64,000 nt of DNA from Glycomyces luteolus (GTDB lineage Bacteria > Actinomycetota > Actinomycetes > Mycobacteriales > Micromonosporaceae): assembly GCF_027622875.1 (NCBI RefSeq), contig NZ_JAPZVP010000022.1:1-64000 (forward strand). The letters run 5' to 3'. Position 1 is the first letter of the stretch. Every line of letters begins with the position of its first letter. The notes under the pieces are model-generated. The model was not told the origin of the DNA and did not search any database. It saw nothing but the letters and a program-made list of their open reading frames with translations. Made by a program: the position numbers and the translations under genes. This document shows positions 9,184 through 18,858 of this stretch, in pieces.

Positions 9184-10482
9184 TCACTTGAGGTGCTTCG
9201 CCGGCTTGGTGGCGAGGTTGAGCAGGTACTCGAGCGGCCCGCGTTTGAAGAAGCGGGACCATATGGCGGCGAAGACGACCGCTCCGAGGATGAGCGTGAG
9301 CACCGGGACCCAGGAACCGCGGACGCCGCCACCCGGCAGGGAGAACGAGGACATGACGACGAAATGGCCGACATAGGCCGTCAGGGACATCGTGCCCACC
9401 GCGACGATCGGCGTCATCAGGCGGCGCAGGCGCGGCAGGCGGTCCATCAGGAAGGTCGCTCCCACGATCACCAGGATCGCGATGCCGACGCTGCCGACGA
9501 TGTCGAACGTAGTGCCGCTGTGCGGCCCGGCGACGAACAGCTCGCGGACCGAAGGCCGGTAGTCGAACGACCCGCTGTCCATCGGCGGCTTCGACGAGCC
9601 CGACCAGGACTCCGAGCCCGAACCCGACCACGAGCCCGAGGATGACCCGTCCTCGGCCATGCTCCGCAGCGCGCCCTTGCCGGCCAGCAGCAGCGACAGG
9701 CCGTAGGCCACCGCCGTGAGCCCGGCGCCGAGGGCGGCGAGGCGGCGCTGATTGGCGGGGGCGGACAGGTCGACACGTCCCAGGGCCATGCCGGCCACCA
9801 CGAACGCGATCCAGGGGATCGTCGGGTAGAAGCCGGTGAACAGCAGGTCGATCACGCCGACGCCGCTGAGCTTCTCCAGCGGGTCGTACGCGTCGACGGC
9901 CTGCTGGAAAGAGCCGCTCAGCAGCGGGCGCATGAGGAACGCCAGCTGCGGCCCGACTACCGCGAGCGCCGCCGCGGTGATCGCCAGCGTCTTCGCGCTC
10001 AGCTTGAGGAACATCATGGCGACGAGGAAGTAGACCCCGTAGAAGCCGATGATTATGACATCGCCGTAGAGCCTCGCCAGCAGGGTGCCGAAGGCGAGCA
10101 GGACGACGGCGCGGATCGCGATGCGCGCCTTCGCCTTTCGTCCGGCGAGGCCGATCTTGGGCTCCTTGCGTCCGGCGATGAGCATCAGCGAGAAGCCGGC
10201 GAGGGTGGCGAACAGGACCGACGAGTGACCGTCAGCCATGTAGCGGACCCAGCTGCCGACGCCGCTCGTGGTCGACAGCATCGGCCCGACGTGCACGATG
10301 TACATGCCGAACACGGCCAGCGCGCGGGCCAGGTCTACCCCGACAAGGCGTCCCATCGACGCGTCGCCCTTCGAAGGGGGAGCGGTCAAGGCGGGATCGT
10401 CGGGCTCGCCCGGAGTTCGAAGCGAGGGAGGTGCGTGCTCCTGCGGAGCCGCTTCCTCTTGCGGCGGTTGCGAATGTGTCAT
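9184..10482 (-). CDS. DUF418/DUF1624-like multi-pass membrane protein (putative acyltransferase), copy 1
   Basis: This 432-aa protein has about ten transmembrane helices. It opens with RLVGVDLARALAVFGMYIVHVGP, typical of DUF1624/heparan-glucosaminide acetyltransferase-like proteins, and ends with WSRFFKRGPLEYLLN, the DUF418 tail. A Ser/Gly-rich loop follows about residue 285. I chose the ATG at 10482 because the membrane domain starts about 44 residues later and upstream DNA lacks protein-like composition. A close paralogue lies at 11265-12551 on the same strand. These families may acylate cell-surface glycans, but the substrate is unknown. Confidence 0.8.
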   Translation of the reverse strand: MTHSQPPQEEAAPQEHAPPSLRTPGEPDDPALTAPPSKGDASMGRLVGVDLARALAVFGMYIVHVGPMLSTTSGVGSWVRYMADGHSSVLFATLAGFSLMLIAGRKEPKIGLAGRKAKARIAIRAVVLLAFGTLLARLYGDVIIIGFYGVYFLVAMMFLKLSAKTLAITAAALAVVGPQLAFLMRPLLSGSFQQAVDAYDPLEKLSGVGVIDLLFTGFYPTIPWIAFVVAGMALGRVDLSAPANQRRLAALGAGLTAVAYGLSLLLAGKGALRSMAEDGSSSGSWSGSGSESWSGSSKPPMDSGSFDYRPSVRELFVAGPHSGTTFDIVGSVGIAILVIVGATFLMDRLPRLRRLMTPIVAVGTMSLTAYVGHFVVMSSFSLPGGGVRGSWVPVLTLILGAVVFAAIWSRFFKRGPLEYLLNLATKPAKHLK

Positions 10483-10618
10483 GTCTCCACTCTGTGGCGA
10501 GGGGACGGCGCGAACCACCCGGCAGGTCGCGTATCCGATTCGCCGATCGGCGGGAACTGGGACCCCGATCGGCGGGGCGGCCGGCACCCGACCGGAACGG
10601 GCCCGGCTTCCCACCGCC

Positions 10619-11170
10619 TCACGGCCGCATGGCCTTCTCGAACCTGAAGAACCCCTCCGGGCCCTCGCCATGGTCCTCGGCCGCTTCCTCTCCACGCGGG
10701 TCGTGGGGGTCGGGATGGTGCTCATTGAAGAACTCGACGATGTGGAACCCGCACTTGTTGACGTAGAAGTGGATGTTGCGCTGCTCGAAAAAGGGCGTCC
10801 CGGTCTCCCATACTCCGGTCTGCGGGTACGCGGCTTCGATCGCCTTCCACGCCGCGAGGCCGATGCCACGGCCATGATGCTCTGGGGCGATGTAGAAGAA
10901 ATCCAGCGAGTTGCGGTGCGTCCGGTCGTCGATCTTCAGTACCGCGCCGCCGATCTTCGCTCCCTCGAGCAGCACGTGGTAAACGGCGGCCCCGGGCGCA
11001 CGGCATGAGGCTTGGACGTCCTCATCGGGAGGCATCGGGACCTCCTCGCCGCCGATGCCGTACGCGGAGGCCGCTTCGGTGAACGCGCGCTGCAGTTCCC
11101 TCCGGAAGGCCGGGAGGTCGGCGTCGTCCGCGCGGGCGAGCGCGATGTCGTGAGCGGTTGCTTCGGTCAT
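10619..11170 (-). CDS. GNAT-family N-acetyltransferase
   Basis: This 183-aa protein shows the acetyl-CoA binding motif in IAPEHHGRGIGLAAWKAIEA (about 95-115), preceded by the beta strand NSLDFFYI. The C-terminal part FFEQRNIHFYVNKCGFHIVEFF is the usual GNAT end, where the new neighbour position of the chain meets the cofactor. The last 30 residues are acidic. It is sandwiched between the two DUF418-like paralogues and is read in the same direction. The acceptor is unknown. Confidence 0.88.
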   Translation of the reverse strand: MTEATAHDIALARADDADLPAFRRELQRAFTEAASAYGIGGEEVPMPPDEDVQASCRAPGAAVYHVLLEGAKIGGAVLKIDDRTHRNSLDFFYIAPEHHGRGIGLAAWKAIEAAYPQTGVWETGTPFFEQRNIHFYVNKCGFHIVEFFNEHHPDPHDPRGEEAAEDHGEGPEGFFRFEKAMRP

Positions 11171-11264
11171 GTCGGTACTCCCTGCAAATTGTTAAGGGGC
11201 CGCTGGGCCGGAGCGGTTGCCCCGGCCCAGCGGCCTTCCTCGCGTCGGTCGTGCCGTGGCTGGA

Positions 11265-12551
11265 TCAGCGGATCAGCTTGGCGGGGCTGGTCGCCCACTG
11301 CATGAGGTATTCGAGCGGTCCGCGCTTGAAGAACCGGGACCACACGAAGGCGAACGCGATGCCCACCACGCAGAACCAGCCCCACACCGCCAGTGCCGCA
11401 GTGACCGCGCCGCCGTCGCTGTTCGACGGGACGTGGTTGAGGGCCCACAGGTGGGCGACGTACAGGGTCAGGGACATCGCACCGGCCGCCGTGATCGGCG
11501 TCAGGAGCTTGAGGGCCAGAGTCGAGCGGTCGAGCAGCGTGACCGATCCGACGATGACCAGCATCGCGATGCCGATATTGCCCAGCAGCTCGAACGCGGT
11601 GCCCGAGTGCGGCGAGGCCGAGAGCAGGAACTGCAGCATGTCCGACGACCACGGATCGAACCCGCTCATCGAGTCCGACCAGGTGCCGGACGAGCCCGAG
11701 CCCATCGAAGACGACGCCATACCCGAACCGGAGGAGCCGGAGCCGCCGCCCATATCGCCTCCGGCGAACAGGACCTTCTGCAGCGCCCACGAGAGTCCGT
11801 AGCCGACCAGCGCCAGTCCGGCGCCGACCGAGGCCATGCCGAGGCGCACCGGCTTGGCGGACAGGTCGAGCTTGGCGATCGCCATGCCCGCGAAGAGGTA
11901 CGCGAGCCAGGGGACGGCCGGGTAGAGGCCGGTGAACAGCAGTCGGCCGAGGCCGTCGGCGCCCATGCGGGTGATCGGGTCGTGCGCGTTGAGCGCGGAG
12001 ACGAAGGCCGGCTGCGCCATGGAGATCCAGTAGAAGACCACGGAGCCGACGAGCGCGAACGCGGCCGAGAGGACCGCCAGCGTCTTGACGCCGCACCGCA
12101 CGAACGGCAGCGCGAGCAGGAAGAACAGACCGTAGAACGCCAGGATGACGATGTCGGTGTGCAACCAGAGGGTCAGCGCCGTGCCGAGGGCGATCAACAG
12201 GACCGCCCGGATGACGATCTTCACGATCCGCTGCCGGCGCTCGAGCGCCGGCAGCGGTCGGCGTCCGCCCGCGAGCAGAACCAGCGACAGACCGGCCAGG
12301 ATCGCGAACAGGGCCGACGAGCGGCCGTGCGGAATCTGCATGATCGTGTTGACCACGGGGTTCTTGAACTCCTGCATCGGTCCCACATGCGCGTAGAACA
12401 TGCCGAAGATCGCCAGCGCGCGGGCCAGGTCGAGCCCGAGCACGCGGCCGAGCGCGCCGCCTCGCTGCGGTTTCGGTTCAGGCGGCGTCTCGCGGTCAGT
12501 GCGGACCAGCCGCAGCGTCCGCTCGCTCCGCACGGTGTCGGTGTCAGTCAT
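11265..12551 (-). CDS. DUF418/DUF1624-like multi-pass membrane protein (putative acyltransferase), copy 2
   Basis: This 428-aa paralogue shows the same landmarks as copy 1: VLGLDLARALAIFGMFYAHVGPM at the front, about ten helices, a Ser/Gly/Met-rich loop around residue 275 and the tail WSRFFKRGPLEYLMQ. A GTG-free alternative ATG 12 codons upstream (12587) exists; I prefer 12551 because the extra residues are not conserved-looking. It is divergent from the LuxR-type response regulator 226 bp away, which makes it a candidate target of that system. Catalysis is inferred from family only. Confidence 0.8.
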   Translation of the reverse strand: MTDTDTVRSERTLRLVRTDRETPPEPKPQRGGALGRVLGLDLARALAIFGMFYAHVGPMQEFKNPVVNTIMQIPHGRSSALFAILAGLSLVLLAGGRRPLPALERRQRIVKIVIRAVLLIALGTALTLWLHTDIVILAFYGLFFLLALPFVRCGVKTLAVLSAAFALVGSVVFYWISMAQPAFVSALNAHDPITRMGADGLGRLLFTGLYPAVPWLAYLFAGMAIAKLDLSAKPVRLGMASVGAGLALVGYGLSWALQKVLFAGGDMGGGSGSSGSGMASSSMGSGSSGTWSDSMSGFDPWSSDMLQFLLSASPHSGTAFELLGNIGIAMLVIVGSVTLLDRSTLALKLLTPITAAGAMSLTLYVAHLWALNHVPSNSDGGAVTAALAVWGWFCVVGIAFAFVWSRFFKRGPLEYLMQWATSPAKLIR

Positions 12552-12777
12552 GGACTCAGCTTGCGGGCGCGCAGGCGCACTTCCCATCCGGCGAAGGGCC
12601 GCCCCCCACCGCAGACGGCGGGAACCGCTCCCTCCTGCCGGGGACTCCTCGCCCGCCGACAGACCGAAGGACCCCCGCCGACCGGCGGAAATCGCCGCGG
12701 AACGGCCGCGACGGAAGCGCGACGAGGTCCGGCCGTGCTACGAATCGATCCGTGGAACCGACAAGCGAGGAGCGGCC

Positions 12778-13437
12778 GTGATCCGGGTACTGATAGTCGA
12801 CGACGAGGCGCTGATCCGCAGCGGCATCGAGCTCATCCTCAGCGCCGCACCGGACATCGAGGTCGTCGGCGCGGTCACCGGCGCCCGCGCGGTGGCCGAA
12901 GCCGAACGCCTGCACCCCGACATCGTCCTGCTCGACATCCGTATGCCTGATGTGGACGGTCTGACCGTGCTCGACCGCATGCTCTCGAAGCCTTCGCCGC
13001 CCGTGGTCGCCATGCTCACCACCTTCGACAACGACGAGTACGTGACCGCCGCCCTCCACCGGGGCGCGGCCGGGTTCCTGCTCAAGGACACCGCCCCCGA
13101 TCACTTGGCCCTGCAGGTGCGCACCCTCGCCGCCCGCGGCGTGGCCCTCTCCCCCAAAGTCACCTCCACCGTCGTCGACGGCTACCTCGCATCGGCCCGC
13201 AGACAGCCCGCCGACACCGGTCTCATCGGCACCTTGACCGACCGGGAGCGGGCCGTACTCGTGCACCTCGCCGACGGACTGTCCAACGCCGACATCGCCG
13301 CCCGCCTCTACCTCGGCGTCGGCACCGTCAAAGACCACGTCTCGGCGATCCTCGGCAAACTCCAGGTCGCGAACCGGGTCCAGGCCGCGCTCCTGGCCGA
13401 ACGCGCGGGCCTGCTCGACAAAGGCGAGCAGCGATGA
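12778..13437 (+). CDS. NarL/LuxR-type response regulator
   Basis: This 219-aa protein has a receiver domain with phospho-acceptor Asp in VLLDIRMP (about 54), the acidic pair in LIVDDEAL and Lys in GFLLKDTAP. The C-terminal LuxR helix-turn-helix reads LTDRERAVLVHLADGLSNAD and then LGVGTVKDHVSAILGKL. The GTG at 12778 has GAGGAG just upstream and starts exactly at the receiver domain. The stop overlaps the kinase start by four bases. The signal is unknown. Confidence 0.92.
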   Translation: MIRVLIVDDEALIRSGIELILSAAPDIEVVGAVTGARAVAEAERLHPDIVLLDIRMPDVDGLTVLDRMLSKPSPPVVAMLTTFDNDEYVTAALHRGAAGFLLKDTAPDHLALQVRTLAARGVALSPKVTSTVVDGYLASARRQPADTGLIGTLTDRERAVLVHLADGLSNADIAARLYLGVGTVKDHVSAILGKLQVANRVQAALLAERAGLLDKGEQR

Positions 13438-14573
13438 GCTCGGTCGCGGCCCGCCTGGCGGCCTGGTGGCACTCGGGCTCACGCTGGCCCGCCGTACTCC
13501 TCGACGCGGCCCTCATCGCCGTGGCCGGGGCCGACCTGTGGTTCAACCGCATGCCCGGGAACTGGTGGGACGACGCCGTGCTCGTGGCCGGGGTGCTCGC
13601 TCTGGCGGCGCGTCGCCGGTTCCCGTTGGCGGTCTTCATCGCCACGCTGCCGATGCCGCTGCTCATGGGCCAGTCGGCGGCGTCGCTCATCGCGCTGTTC
13701 ACGGTCGCGTGCTCGACGCGAAACCGCTGGCTGCTGAGCGCGTGTGCCCTGGTGTACGCGGCATTGACGATCGCCCCGTGGTGGGGCGGCAGCGACATCC
13801 TGTCCGAATCGGCATGGCCGGTGTGGGGTGTGTACTCGCTGGCCCCCGCGGGCGCGGCGGTGCTCTTGGGCCAGCTGGTGCAGACCAAGGCCGAGCTGTC
13901 GCGGCGACTGGAGGAGATCAGCGAGGTCCGCGAGCACGAGCAGGCGCTGGCGACGCAGAAGGTACTGGCGCAGGAGCGCGCCCACTTGGCCCGGGAGATG
14001 CACGATGTCGTGTCGCATCAGGTGAGCCTGATCGCGGTGCGGGCCGGAGCACTGCAGGTGAGTACCGAGGAAGCGGCCTCGAAGGAGGCCGCCGACACGA
14101 TCCGGACGCTCGCGGCGCGCACGCTGGATGAGTTGCGGTACATGGTGAGCGTGCTGCGCGCCGGAGGGGGCGCGGGCAACGGCCTTGCCCCGCAGCCCAC
14201 ACTCGACCAGTTGGGCGAACTGGTCGACAATGCCGGTATGGGGGCCGAGCTGGAGAAGGGACCGCTGCCGGAGCTCAGCCCACCGGTGCAGCGGGCGATC
14301 TACCGGACCGTGCAGGAGGCGCTGACGAACGCCCGCAAGCACGCCCCCGGCGCCGCGGTCGGCGTCCAGCTCACTCAAGACGACGGTGCCGTACTGGCCG
14401 AGGTGGTCAACACTGCACCGAAACGACCGGCGGTGCCGCTGCCGAGCGCGAAGCACGGACTGATCGGCCTCAAGCAGCGCGCGGAACTGCTGGGAGGAGC
14501 ATTCGAAGCAGGGCCGACGAACACAGGAGGCTGGCGGGTCGCGCTGCGGGTGCCGCTGAAGTCGATGAGCTGA
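13434..14573 (+). CDS. NarL-family sensor histidine kinase
   Basis: This 379-aa kinase has about five N-terminal membrane helices (residues 15-145), a short coiled coil and a HisKA_3 dimerisation domain with phospho-acceptor His in LAREMHDVVSHQVSL (about 190). The ATPase domain has the N-box LTNARKHAPG and the late motif KHGLIGLKQRAELLGG. The usual D-x-G of the G1 box is poorly kept: the protein reads VVNTAPKRPAVPLP there, which may weaken ATP binding. It is translationally coupled to the response regulator. Confidence 0.88.
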   Translation: MSSVAARLAAWWHSGSRWPAVLLDAALIAVAGADLWFNRMPGNWWDDAVLVAGVLALAARRRFPLAVFIATLPMPLLMGQSAASLIALFTVACSTRNRWLLSACALVYAALTIAPWWGGSDILSESAWPVWGVYSLAPAGAAVLLGQLVQTKAELSRRLEEISEVREHEQALATQKVLAQERAHLAREMHDVVSHQVSLIAVRAGALQVSTEEAASKEAADTIRTLAARTLDELRYMVSVLRAGGGAGNGLAPQPTLDQLGELVDNAGMGAELEKGPLPELSPPVQRAIYRTVQEALTNARKHAPGAAVGVQLTQDDGAVLAEVVNTAPKRPAVPLPSAKHGLIGLKQRAELLGGAFEAGPTNTGGWRVALRVPLKSMS

Positions 14574-14663
14574 GCATCTGGAGTCTTCTCTTTCGACCAC
14601 TCATGTCCTCGTGTCGACTGTGAATGCGGACAGAAGCCGACCTGGTTCACGATGATCATGGGG

Positions 14664-14676
14664 GGTGTCAGACACC
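14664..14676. promoter_or_regulatory. Palindrome GGTGTC-A-GACACC before the VOC gene
   Basis: A perfect 6-bp dyad around a single A lies 18 bases upstream of the VOC start codon and just before its ribosome site. It could be an operator. Similar GGTGTC palindromes also occur as dispersed repeats in several bacteria, so a repeat relic is the alternative. Confidence 0.35.
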
Positions 14677-14693
14677 GTTTGAAAGGACCCGTC

Positions 14694-15254
14694 ATGACTG
14701 CATCGCCTCCCGTCCCGGCCGGATCGAACACCGTGAACCCGTTCATCCTGGCCGACGGCGCCGCCGCCCTGATCGACTTCCTCGCCGGAGTCTTCGAGGC
14801 GGAAGACGTCCCCGAAGCCCGCACGCTCGACACCGACGGCCTCCTCCTGCACGCCGAGCTGCGCATCGGCGATTCACTGCTCACCGTCGCCGACCGCAAA
14901 CCGCACTGGCCGTTCACACCTGCGCTCATCCGCGTCTACGTCGACGACGTGGATGCGGTGCTCGCGCGTGCAGAGAAACTCGGCGGGAGGATCCTCACGC
15001 GTCCGACCGACTTCTTCGGCGACACGCTCGCGCGGTTCCAGGACCCGGCGGCGAACCTCTGGTGGGTGTATCAGCACAACCCGGACGCCGTCCAGGACTG
15101 GTCGCAGACTCCGGAATCGGACGAGGCGGCAGGAGCGTGGCAGGCTGACGGGGCCGAGGACTGGAGCAGCTTCACCACGCCCGAGCTCGAGTACATCCAT
15201 TCCAGCCTGGACGAGGCCCTGACCGGCCTCACCGACCCCAGGAAGGCCGGCTAG
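14694..15254 (+). CDS. VOC-superfamily (glyoxalase-like) protein
   Basis: This 186-aa protein begins TVNPFILADGAAALIDFLAGVF, the start of the PhnB/YdhR-like VOC group. The paired beta-alpha-beta units follow, with HAELRIGDSLLTVAD and a second unit IRVYVDDVDAVLARAEKLGG. The tail QDPAANLWWVYQHN is typical. The ATG at 14694 has AAAGGA six bases upstream. The last 55 residues are acidic and extend past the usual VOC end. No substrate can be assigned. Confidence 0.82.
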   Translation: MTASPPVPAGSNTVNPFILADGAAALIDFLAGVFEAEDVPEARTLDTDGLLLHAELRIGDSLLTVADRKPHWPFTPALIRVYVDDVDAVLARAEKLGGRILTRPTDFFGDTLARFQDPAANLWWVYQHNPDAVQDWSQTPESDEAAGAWQADGAEDWSSFTTPELEYIHSSLDEALTGLTDPRKAG

Positions 15255-15291
15255 CGCACGTCGCCGACGCTGGACCGGTGGCCTCGCAAGG

Positions 15292-16251
15292 TCACCGGTC
15301 CAGCGCCGTGAGCATGTGCTGCAACATCTTCCGCATCTCGTCCCGGTCGGCATCGGCGAGTTCCACCCGATACGGGGTCCCCGCCGGCAGCCACGAGAGG
15401 CCGTAGGCGATGTCTCGCACGCTCGCACTGCCCACTGGCCAGCGCGTCCGCTCCGAGCCATCGGCTTCCGCGCCTTGTGCCCACTCGCCGAAGGCGGCCT
15501 TGAACGCCCCGATCGGCATGTCGAGGACCGCCGTCGCGTCCTGTGCGTGGGGCCTCCAGGTCCGCGCGACGGTGACCAGCGCATCCACTCGCTCGGGTGC
15601 CAGGGCGCGCGGTGCGAACGCGACGCGCAGCGGCTCGACGTCCCGCACGCGGTCGACGCGGAAGGTCCGCCAGTCGGCGCGATCGAGGTCCCAGCACACG
15701 AGGTACCAGTCTCCGCCGATCGGGACGAGCGAGTGGGGCTCGACGCGGCGCTCCTGCCGCTCGCCGCCGGCGGGCGTGTAGCCGATCCGCACCCGCTCGC
15801 GATCGCGGCATGCCAGCGCCAGATCGGTGAGCACCTCCGATGAAACGCCGCTACTCCCGGGCGCGTGCTGGAGCGGTGGAGCCAGGGCGCTCACTCGGCG
15901 GCGCAGCCGTGCCGGGAGCACCTGCTCGAGTTTGGCGAGGACCGACAGCGCGAATTCGGCGCCGCGGCGCATGCGGCCCGCCGCCACCAGGCGCAGACCG
16001 ATCGCGATCGCGACCGCCTCCTCATCGGACAGGAGCAGCGGCGGCAGCGATGCTCCCGCCGCGAGGCGGTAGCCGCCATGCACGCCTGCGGTGGAGTCGA
16101 TCCTGTACCCCAGTTCGCGCAGCCGCTCCATGTCCCTTCGTACGGTCCGAACCGTGACGCCGAGGCGCTGGGCGAGTTCGGGTGCGGACCAGTGGCGATG
16201 CGACTGCAGCAGGTTGAGGAGCAGGAGCGCGCGGCCAGTCGTATCGGACAT
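15292..16251 (-). CDS. WYL-domain transcriptional regulator (YafY-like)
   Basis: This 319-aa protein has an N-terminal HTH_11 winged helix (RALLLLNLLQSHRHW, then LAQRLGVTVRTVRRDMERL), followed by the WYL domain at about 140-220 with the core GGDWYLVCWDLDRADWRTFRVDRV. A C-terminal WCX extension follows. Start at 16251 is the ATG nearest to the helix-turn-helix. Such proteins sense nucleotides or small ligands. The gene converges on the VOC gene with only 37 bp between stops. Confidence 0.9.
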   Translation of the reverse strand: MSDTTGRALLLLNLLQSHRHWSAPELAQRLGVTVRTVRRDMERLRELGYRIDSTAGVHGGYRLAAGASLPPLLLSDEEAVAIAIGLRLVAAGRMRRGAEFALSVLAKLEQVLPARLRRRVSALAPPLQHAPGSSGVSSEVLTDLALACRDRERVRIGYTPAGGERQERRVEPHSLVPIGGDWYLVCWDLDRADWRTFRVDRVRDVEPLRVAFAPRALAPERVDALVTVARTWRPHAQDATAVLDMPIGAFKAAFGEWAQGAEADGSERTRWPVGSASVRDIAYGLSWLPAGTPYRVELADADRDEMRKMLQHMLTALDR

Positions 16252-16355
16252 GGCCCGATTCTGCCTCGGAACAGTGACAGTTCCCGTCCTCATTCGCTCC
16301 TACGCTGGCCGGGCTGGTCCTCGCGGCCGTACGCGGAGCGACTGGGCCTTCCTGC

Positions 16356-16568
16356 TCACTTGTCGTCTGGGACCCAGCGGAGCACGTCGCCGGGCTGGCA
16401 GCCGAGGACACGGCAGATCGACTCAAGGGTTGAGAACCGCACGGCCTTCGCGCGGCCGTTCTTCAGGACCGCGACGTTGGCGAGGCTGATCCCCACCGCC
16501 TCGGCGAACTCGCCCACGGACATGCCGCGCTCGGCGAGGAGCACGTCGATGTCGACCGCGATGGACAT
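16356..16568 (-). CDS. Small XRE-type regulator (YozG-like)
   Basis: This 70-aa protein is a single Cro/CI-type helix-turn-helix: VDIDVLLAERGMSVGEFAEAV, then GISLANVAVLKNGRAKAVRF and STLESICRVLGCQPGDVL. Its ATG overlaps the stop of the DUF2975 gene (TGATG). DUF2975 membrane protein plus YozG-type regulator is a recurring pair in Gram-positive bacteria. It probably controls its own operon through the palindromes at 17102-17140. Confidence 0.88.
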   Translation of the reverse strand: MSIAVDIDVLLAERGMSVGEFAEAVGISLANVAVLKNGRAKAVRFSTLESICRVLGCQPGDVLRWVPDDK

Positions 16569-17083
16569 CAGATGACCTCGGCCATCTCGGACTTCAACTC
16601 GGTGGCCTTGCGCAGCAGGCCCCGCATGATGACCATGAGCATCGCAAATGAGAGCCCAAGACCGACGCAGATGATCGCGCCACCCCAGACGCTCAGGGCG
16701 CTCATGGTGTCCTCGCGGCTGTAGGGCACGACATCGAATGTGAGGTGCACGGTGACGCCGAATGCGAGCAGGGTGGCCCCGAGGGCGGCACCGATGATCG
16801 TGTCGAGCCATCGGAAGGCGCGGTCGGAGAAGATCGCGCCGTTCTGGATCATGGAGAGCAGGCGCCAGAGCGCGAACAGGGCGACTTGGACGCATGCGAT
16901 GCCGAGGATCGCGACAACCGTGTAGGCCACGACATACGGGTGGAGTTCGTTGTAGGAGCCCCAGAACGAGTCCGTTACCGCTTCGAGGACGGCGTTGGGG
17001 ACCACCACGACCTGGCCGAACAGGCCGACGAGGAACGCTGCGGCGAGAGCCAGGCGGAGCATCAGGGTGAAGAACTTGTTCAT
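16568..17083 (-). CDS. DUF2975 membrane protein
   Basis: This 171-aa protein has four hydrophobic segments: residues about 5-28, 48-75, 92-115 and 132-155. The motif ALWRLLSMIQNGAIFSDRA between the second and third helix is the DUF2975 signature. It is translationally coupled to the small XRE regulator. The function of the family is unknown; the pair may act as a membrane-linked regulatory unit. Confidence 0.85.
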   Translation of the reverse strand: MNKFFTLMLRLALAAAFLVGLFGQVVVVPNAVLEAVTDSFWGSYNELHPYVVAYTVVAILGIACVQVALFALWRLLSMIQNGAIFSDRAFRWLDTIIGAALGATLLAFGVTVHLTFDVVPYSREDTMSALSVWGGAIICVGLGLSFAMLMVIMRGLLRKATELKSEMAEVI

Positions 17084-17101
17084 ATACCGATTCTCGATTG
17101 A

Positions 17102-17140
17102 TTTCGATCGAAAGTCAATAGATTACGATCGAAAATCGAT
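17102..17140 (-). promoter_or_regulatory. Palindromic promoter/operator region of the DUF2975-XRE operon
   Basis: TTTCGATCGAAA (17102-17113) is a perfect 12-bp palindrome, and ACGATCGAAAATCGAT (17125-17140) holds a second related site. On the minus strand TTGACT (17114-17119) precedes the first palindrome, so the palindrome lies where the -35/-10 spacer would be. Autorepression by the 70-aa XRE protein is the simple reading. Confidence 0.55.
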
Positions 17141-17501
17141 ATGTATCTACGGTGGCGGTTCTTGGTGGATCGTCGGCACGCACGGGGCGGTCGCCGATCC
17201 TCCGGTTCGCGACCGGCTTGTCCTGTTCGACCTGCTCGTCGTAGGCGGCCCCGGCGATGTTGACGCTGGAGGGCCAGAACCCGTAGAAGTGGACGGTCGC
17301 GGCGATCCTTGGGTCGTCCAGCGAGTCGATCTCGAAATCAAATTTTGTCGATACAGCGATCTTCGACACCGACTGTCTGCCTCCTGTCGCGGCACGATCG
17401 CTGCCGGAGATCACTTGCAGGCCTTCGGGAAACTGCCGTGAAGGCGACACTCGAAGCGGCAATTTAACGCTAGGTGTACCAACAAACCTCCGTCGAGCCA
17501 T
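17115..17501 (-). pseudogene. Unrecognised ORF or gene fragment
   Basis: The frame is open for 128 codons with high G/C at third positions over the central part. Residues about 50-110 (FDFEIDSLDDPRIAATVHFY and onward to VNIAGAAYDEQVEQDKPVAN) look like real protein, but I do not recognise a family. The N-terminal 45 residues and the last 15 look random. The 3' end runs into the operator of the DUF2975 operon, so it is probably a remnant. No ribosome site is evident. Confidence 0.3.
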
Positions 17502-17529
17502 TGACTACACATAGAGATCTCTCTATAGT
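17501..17529 (+). promoter_or_regulatory. Strong sigma70-type promoter with internal palindrome
   Basis: TTGACT (17501-17506) is followed after exactly 17 bases by TATAGT (17524-17529). The spacer holds the palindrome AGAGATCTCT (17513-17522), a good position for a repressor. It reads toward the SGNH esterase gene, leaving an untranslated leader of about 215 bases that contains no riboswitch I recognise. Confidence 0.6.
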
Positions 17530-17628
17530 TCGAATCGCCGGAAGAATCATCAGATGTTTCGGAACTGGGTTGCGATATGTGAGCGGTAACTGCCTTATCG
17601 GCCGGGTCTGCTGACCCTGCACCGCTAG

Positions 17629-18852
<1,224 letters not shown>

Positions 18853-18858
18853 CTACGG

